18,612 nucleotides of DNA, from positions 1 through 18,612 of the forward strand of contig JAFQAM010000127.1 in assembly GCA_017416885.1 (NCBI GenBank), written 5' to 3'. Shown here piece after piece: positions 14,951 through 18,612 of the stretch. How positions within the stretch are numbered: position 1 is the first letter of the stretch; every line of letters begins with the position of its first letter. The notes beneath the pieces are model-generated. The model searched no databases. It was given only the letters and a program-made list of their open reading frames with translations, and was not told the DNA's origin. This DNA is from Clostridia bacterium (GTDB taxonomy: Bacteria; Bacillota; Clostridia; Oscillospirales; CAG-272). The translations under genes and the position numbers were made by a program.

Positions 14951-15590
14951 TTTTGTCTATCCTTTTTATTTTTTTAATTTTCTTTTGTGCTTTTATTATC
15001 ATATATATTCCAAATACTAATGTAAATATAAATACCGCTGAGCCTGTAAGACCGTTGGCGATACGGAAATTGGCGCCCGGTTCTGAAAATTCCGTTAAGA
15101 GCGCGGTTTGTAATGCAAGTATTGACACGCCTGCATCAATCAGGTTCATTGACCTTAATGATAGCTCGGTATAGTTTTCCGCGCCTCTTGTTTTTGATAT
15201 ATTAATAATGGCAAGGGTGATTTTTGTAAATGCGTAGGTTGCTACTGCGTAGATAAAAAGTCCCGGATATTTAAATCCTCTTTCTATAAATACAATTTGC
15301 AAAACCGCAACTCCTATGGCAAAATTCATTACAAGCAGGAATAGTCCGCTATTTCTGTATAGCTTTATTGAGGAAAGTCTATTCTGCTCCTTATTTTTCT
15401 TGTAATAGTAAATACCAAGGCGACCTACGGATAAAGCAATATAATAAATAGAAAGCATTAAAAACCATACTGATTTTGAAATAATTGAAAGCGTTCCGTT
15501 AAAGATGCCAAAAACGAAGCTGAATATTAATGAAAAAAGCTCTATTGTTTTTCTTCTGTACTCTTTATTGTTAAATATCCGCTTCAACAT
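14940..15590 (-). CDS. Six-helix integral membrane protein of unknown function
   Basis: A 216-residue protein with six predicted membrane segments at about 18-38, 41-63, 81-103, 109-131, 149-167 and 180-199. The N-terminus is basic and the tail strongly basic (KAQKKIKKIKRIDK). I recognise no transporter or enzyme motif. It starts inside the kinase gene (20-bp overlap) without a clear ribosome site, so translation is probably coupled, and it overlaps the next gene by 11 bp. The tight packing with response regulator and kinase suggests a joint function at the membrane, for example signal input, but the sequence does not show which. Confidence 0.8.
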   Translation of the reverse strand: MLKRIFNNKEYRRKTIELFSLIFSFVFGIFNGTLSIISKSVWFLMLSIYYIALSVGRLGIYYYKKNKEQNRLSSIKLYRNSGLFLLVMNFAIGVAVLQIVFIERGFKYPGLFIYAVATYAFTKITLAIINISKTRGAENYTELSLRSMNLIDAGVSILALQTALLTEFSEPGANFRIANGLTGSAVFIFTLVFGIYMIIKAQKKIKKIKRIDKNGK

Positions 15591-16623
15591 TCTTTAATAC
15601 CACCGTAAACTCGCTTCCCTTGCTTATTTCACTTGTTACAGATATTTCTCCGCCCATAATATCAATTACTTTTTTTACAAGGGCAAGCCCTAAGCCGTTG
15701 CCCTCGGATGCGTGAGAGGTATCGCACTGATAGAACCTTTCAAAAATTCGCTTGCCCGTTTCCTTGGGTATGCCGCAGCCTGTGTCGCTAACCTTGATTA
15801 CCCCGCCGTTTGATATTGATTTTAGCGACACCTTGATTTTTCCGTTTTTATCTGTAAATTTAATTGCGTTTGATAATAAATTATTAATTATTATTTCAAT
15901 ATATCCGCTGTTTGATACAAGCATAATATCGTCAAAATCACATTCAAGCTCTATTCCCTTTTTCTCAATAATTTCCTCGTAGCCGATTACAATTTCAGCC
16001 ACGGTATCGGTTAAATTGAGCTTTTTGTACTCGGGGGAGATTGTTTGATTTTCAAGCTTATTTAATTTTAAAATATTTGTGATTAAATCGCTTAGTCGCT
16101 TTGATGCTTGCAAGAGGATTTTTGAATATTTTTGTCTTGACTCGTTATCTAAGCTATCATCCTGTAAAAGCGTAGCGTAGCTTTGGATAACTGATAGCGG
16201 CGTTTTGATTTCGTGGGATACATTGGATATAAAATCGCTTTTTAAAATTTCGCTTTTTGATAGCTCGGCTGACATAGTGTTAAGGTTTTCCATTATAACA
16301 TCAAATTCGTTATATTTATCGTAGGTGTGAGCTATTTCAAGCTTTGTATTAAAATCTCCTGATGCAATTTTTTCCGTTGCGTTGATTATTCTTTTCACAG
16401 GGCGTTCAACCATTATTTTACGCCTTAAAAAATCAAACACTGTTATGATAACAGATAAAATTATTACCAATATTAAAATCAGTACAGCAATAATTCCTTT
16501 ATTTACCGTTCTTTTAATAATGTAATCGTAAACTAAAATGGCAACTTGCATTGTAAATGCAATTAACGCAAAGAAGCTTAAAACGCCTACCATTGAAAAG
16601 CTGCTTTTTTTAAGCTTTTTCAT
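15571..16623 (-). CDS. Sensor histidine kinase with minimal extracellular loop
   Basis: A 350-residue membrane kinase that autophosphorylates on histidine and passes phosphate to the neighbouring response regulator. Helix 1 is at about 10-33 and helix 2 at about 43-66, with a loop of only about 9 residues between them. A HAMP-like region follows (about 68-120), then the H-box SNVSHEIKTPLS (H137), N-box IINNLLSNAIKF (245-256), G1 VSDTGCGI (278-285), F-box ERFYQ and G2 GNGLGLALVK (308-317). All key residues are intact. With no sensing domain outside, it fits the intramembrane-sensing kinase type, which detects envelope stress directly or through membrane partners. Its ATG overlaps the regulator stop (ATGA). 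Confidence 0.93.
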   Translation of the reverse strand: MKKLKKSSFSMVGVLSFFALIAFTMQVAILVYDYIIKRTVNKGIIAVLILILVIILSVIITVFDFLRRKIMVERPVKRIINATEKIASGDFNTKLEIAHTYDKYNEFDVIMENLNTMSAELSKSEILKSDFISNVSHEIKTPLSVIQSYATLLQDDSLDNESRQKYSKILLQASKRLSDLITNILKLNKLENQTISPEYKKLNLTDTVAEIVIGYEEIIEKKGIELECDFDDIMLVSNSGYIEIIINNLLSNAIKFTDKNGKIKVSLKSISNGGVIKVSDTGCGIPKETGKRIFERFYQCDTSHASEGNGLGLALVKKVIDIMGGEISVTSEISKGSEFTVVLKNVEADI

Positions 16624-17288
16624 TTTAGCACCGCCTTATATCCAAGACCGTGAACGGTTAATATTTCAAAGCCGTTGCATTTTGCGGTTTTTTCTCTTAG
16701 CTTTGCCATATAAACATCTACTGTACGCGAGGTGGCTGAGGAATCGTAATCCCAAAACTCCTCCATAAGAGCTGACCTTGTAAATGTCTTTTTAGGATAG
16801 GACAGTAATTTAAAGAGCAAATCAAACTCTCTTACGGTAAGGGAAATTTCCTCGCCGTCAACTAACGCTGACCTTTCCTCGGTATTCATTTTAAGGTTAC
16901 CGATTTCAAGTGATTTATCATTTTCGATTTTTGCGCGCCTTAAAATTGCATTGATTTTCATTATTAATACATCCATATCAAAGGGCTTTGTTACATAATC
17001 GTCAATGCCTATTGTATAGCCAAGCATTTTTGAGGATTTATCATCCTTGGCGGTCATAAAAATGATTGGCGTTGATTTGTCGGTTAATCTTATGCTTTCC
17101 GCTAAATCAAAGCCGTCCATTTTGGGCATCATTATATCGGTTAATATTAAATCAAATTTGCTTTCCTCCAATTTTAAGAGTGCTTCCTCGCCGTCGTATG
17201 CGGCAGCTACATCGTAGCCGTTATTTCTTAATGACATTGCTGCATAGCGATTTAAGTCTCTGTCGTCCTCTACTAATATTTTCACCAT
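16620..17288 (-). CDS. OmpR/PhoB-family response regulator
   Basis: 222 residues from ATG 17288, preceded by AAGGAG at 8 nt. A GTG three codons earlier overlaps that spacing and is rejected. The receiver domain has the acidic pair D8/D9, phospho-acceptor D51 in LTDIMMPKMDG, T79 in MTA and K101 in VTKPFD. The C-terminal winged helix (about 125-222) ends in TVDVYMAKLREK and LTVHGLGYKAV, as in DNA-binding OmpR/PhoB proteins. It is the first gene of a four-gene operon with the kinase and two membrane proteins. A direct-repeat box just upstream suggests autoregulation. A second copy before the detached membrane protein gene suggests a local regulon. The signal is unknown, and no phosphate or antibiotic transporter gene is adjacent. 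Confidence 0.93.
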   Translation of the reverse strand: MVKILVEDDRDLNRYAAMSLRNNGYDVAAAYDGEEALLKLEESKFDLILTDIMMPKMDGFDLAESIRLTDKSTPIIFMTAKDDKSSKMLGYTIGIDDYVTKPFDMDVLIMKINAILRRAKIENDKSLEIGNLKMNTEERSALVDGEEISLTVREFDLLFKLLSYPKKTFTRSALMEEFWDYDSSATSRTVDVYMAKLREKTAKCNGFEILTVHGLGYKAVLK

Positions 17289-17319
17289 AAAGCACACTCC
17301 TTTTCTATTTTACTGTCCA

Positions 17320-17325
17320 ATTATA
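17320..17325 (-). promoter_or_regulatory. Candidate -10 of the two-component operon
   Basis: TATAAT on the minus strand, predicted start near 17313 and a leader of about 25 nt. The region 16-18 bp upstream has no -35 match (ACCTTT), which fits activation by a regulator bound to the box at 17350-17373. Confidence 0.55.
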
Positions 17326-17349
17326 GCTGTCTTTTATTTTTAAAAGGTT

Positions 17350-17373
17350 TGTAAATTGTTAATAAATTGTAAA
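17350..17373 (-). promoter_or_regulatory. Direct-repeat box TTTACA-N5-TTAACA (copy 1) with extra half-site
   Basis: Minus-strand hexamers TTTACA (17373-17368) and TTAACA (17362-17357) are spaced 11 bp apart, followed by another TTTACA (17355-17350). The box lies between the divergent response regulator operon and the gene at 17450. Relative to the operon start it covers about -38 to -60, the usual place for PhoP/OmpR-type activators. Binding by the encoded regulator is inferred. Confidence 0.55.
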
Positions 17374-17419
17374 AGTATTAATTTATTTTATCATTTACTA
17401 TTTATTATTTCAAGTTTTA

Positions 17420-17446
17420 TGTTAAAATACAGAAAACGGAGGTGAT
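17420..17446 (+). promoter_or_regulatory. Extended -10 promoter and strong ribosome site for the gene at 17450
   Basis: TG at 17420-17421 and TAAAAT at 17423-17428, with no good -35. Then GGAGGTGAT (17438-17446) is nearly fully complementary to the 16S anti-Shine-Dalgarno, which decides the unusual GTG start at 17450. Confidence 0.6.
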
Positions 17447-17449
17447 ACT

Positions 17450-18082
17450 GTGCCCGGATTACTGTTACATTTATCGTTCGGTAAAAAAATTTATGAAAAA
17501 ATCGGTGAAAAATATAAGCTTGACAAATCGGATTTTTTATCGGGCTGCTTAATTCCCGATTTAACTGTTGATAAGAAAGATTCGCATTACCGCGTGCCTG
17601 CTTCCATAACCAAATATTTTGTTCCGAAAATGGACACGGTTAAAAATGAGCTTTTTGATTTGAATGACTCCCTTAAATTGGGCTTATACTGTCATTTGTA
17701 TTTAGATTATCATTTTTTTGAGCATTATATTTTCAAAAAATACAAGTGGGAAAACGGATTTGTGACTATTCCCTTCAGCGGCGTTACAATGAGTGAGGAC
17801 AGCTTTTTTGAAAGAGGTAAGGGCATATACGGCGCTTACGGGGAATTAAACCATTTGCTTATAAAGGATGAAATAATAACCAATAGGGATTTAGATATTA
17901 TTCCCGAGCTTTTGCCCAATACTAATATTGAAGTCTTTGATAAGCGGCGTGAAAAAAGCTGGAGGGCGGAGCTGAATGAATATTTATCCAGCGAAAATGA
18001 ATATTCAGGAGAAATATTAGACTATAAACAGGTGGTTTCGCTTCTTGATGAGCTGACCGATTTATTTATTAATAATATATAA
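17450..18082 (+). CDS. Zinc-dependent phospholipase C-like protein
   Basis: A 210-residue protein starting at GTG 17450 behind GGAGGTGAT. Candidate metal ligands are H7 in LLLHLSFG, D37 in GCLIPD, H46 in KKDSHYR, and H82/D86/H88 in GLYCHLYLDYHFF. This pattern resembles the zinc-dependent phospholipase C/S1-P1 nuclease-like family that is common as small cytosolic proteins in Firmicutes. No signal peptide is seen, so secretion as a toxin is unlikely. The true substrate is unknown. It is divergent from the two-component operon and shares with it a 161-bp region containing the TTTACA/TTAACA box, so co-regulation is possible but unproven. Confidence 0.65.
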   Translation: MPGLLLHLSFGKKIYEKIGEKYKLDKSDFLSGCLIPDLTVDKKDSHYRVPASITKYFVPKMDTVKNELFDLNDSLKLGLYCHLYLDYHFFEHYIFKKYKWENGFVTIPFSGVTMSEDSFFERGKGIYGAYGELNHLLIKDEIITNRDLDIIPELLPNTNIEVFDKRREKSWRAELNEYLSSENEYSGEILDYKQVVSLLDELTDLFINNI

Positions 18083-18168
18083 TTTTTTTGTTTCTTGAGA
18101 TTATTTGCTTTATTTTCATAAAAAATGAATATTTTTTGCAAAAAACTTAAAAAATTCTTGAAAAAGTA

Positions 18169-18197
18169 TTGACTTTTAATTTAAAAAAGTATAATAT
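18169..18197 (+). promoter_or_regulatory. Promoter for the substrate-binding lipoprotein gene
   Basis: TTGACT (18169-18174). The -10 is either TATAAT (18190-18195, 15-bp spacer) or TAATAT (18192-18197, 17-bp spacer). Overlapping options do not change the call. GGAGG follows at 18220-18224. Confidence 0.72.
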
Positions 18198-18232
18198 AAG
18201 TGTATTATTTATATTTTTTGGAGGAAAAAATT

Positions 18233-18612
18233 ATGAAAATCAGAGTTTTAGCTCTCATTCTCACAGTCGTACTTTGCTTAGGTATGGTTGGTATGATTGC
18301 TTCCTGCGGTAAAACAAACTACGCAGAAAACAACACAAAAATTAAAATCGGTGCTTCAGGCCCACTCACAGGCGGAGCTGCTATGTACGGTATTGCAGTT
18401 CAAAATTCTGCTCAATTAGCTGTTGATGAAATCAATGCTAAGGGCGGCTTAAACGGTATTATGTTTGAGCTTGTTATGCTTGACGACAAGCATGATGCAA
18501 ACAACATCTCAACAAACTATGCAAGCCTTTATGAGGGCGGTATGCAGGTTTCACTCGGTACAGTTACAACAAAGCCAGGTCTTGAATTCAAGGGCTATGC
18601 TAACGCAGACAA
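18233..18612 (+). CDS. Branched-chain amino-acid-type ABC transporter substrate-binding lipoprotein (3' end outside window)
   Basis: 126 codons are visible and the right edge cuts the gene. The ATG 18233 has GGAGG 8 nt upstream. A signal peptide (basic MKIR, then a hydrophobic stretch) ends in the lipobox IASC with C25 as the lipidated residue, so the protein is anchored outside the membrane. The mature part begins KIKIGASGPLTGGAAMYG, followed by AQLAVDEINAKGG and a VMLDDKHDANN segment. These are the standard opening of the LivJ/leucine-binding (type 1 periplasmic binding) family. It should feed an ABC importer whose genes probably lie to the right. The ligand is not certain, since the family also binds amides and urea. 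Confidence 0.9.
   Translation, partial: MKIRVLALILTVVLCLGMVGMIASCGKTNYAENNTKIKIGASGPLTGGAAMYGIAVQNSAQLAVDEINAKGGLNGIMFELVMLDDKHDANNISTNYASLYEGGMQVSLGTVTTKPGLEFKGYANAD

Noticed and set aside
18113..18140. Terminator after the zinc-hydrolase-like gene
   Set aside because: Only a 5-bp A/T stem (TTCAT/ATGAA) before a T-run. Too weak to call.

Overview
The window looks like chromosome of a low-GC Gram-positive bacterium, most likely a gut-type Clostridia member. The signs are strong AGGAGG-type ribosome binding sites, A/T-rich sigma-A promoters, rho-independent terminators, an OmpR/PhoB-type two-component system, a Firmicutes-style ABC-F protein and a lipobox substrate-binding protein. No plasmid, phage or transposase gene is visible, and the taxon is inferred from style, not from a marker gene.

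Left part (1-6960): two co-linear paralogous giant MORN-repeat genes. The first is cut by the left edge. It carries two MORN modules, a Lys/Ser-rich linker with a helix between them, and a C-terminal classic AAA ATPase with VPS4/katanin/Cdc48-like motifs. The second has the same MORN-linker-helix-MORN layout but no ATPase, and it has its own promoter. This pair is the most unusual content of the window. The 424 bp between them is full of tiny three-base-loop hairpins joined by recurring words.

Middle (6952-12222): a minus-strand DEDDh exonuclease, then a plus-strand ABC-F / methyltransferase / nucleoside phosphorylase operon, then a separately promoted purine-type phosphoribosyltransferase. 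After it lies a 314-bp island bounded by inverted heptamer repeats that fit exactly between the stop codons of the two flanking convergent genes. The island holds a terminator, mini-hairpins and a possible 13-codon ORF.

Right part (12223-17288, minus strand): a cardiolipin synthase, a small two-helix membrane protein, an intergenic inverted repeat, and an operon of response regulator, histidine kinase, six-helix membrane protein and a second small two-helix membrane protein. The two small membrane proteins are paralogs. Upstream of both the operon and the detached paralog is the same direct-repeat box, TTTACA-N5-TTAACA, which suggests that both are targets of the response regulator. The kinase has almost no extracellular loop, so it may sense through membrane partners. 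Divergent from this is a zinc-phospholipase-C-like protein. The window ends inside a lipoprotein of the branched-chain amino-acid receptor type.

Product calls for known families rest on visible motifs. The roles of the MORN pair, the small membrane proteins and the repeats are inference.
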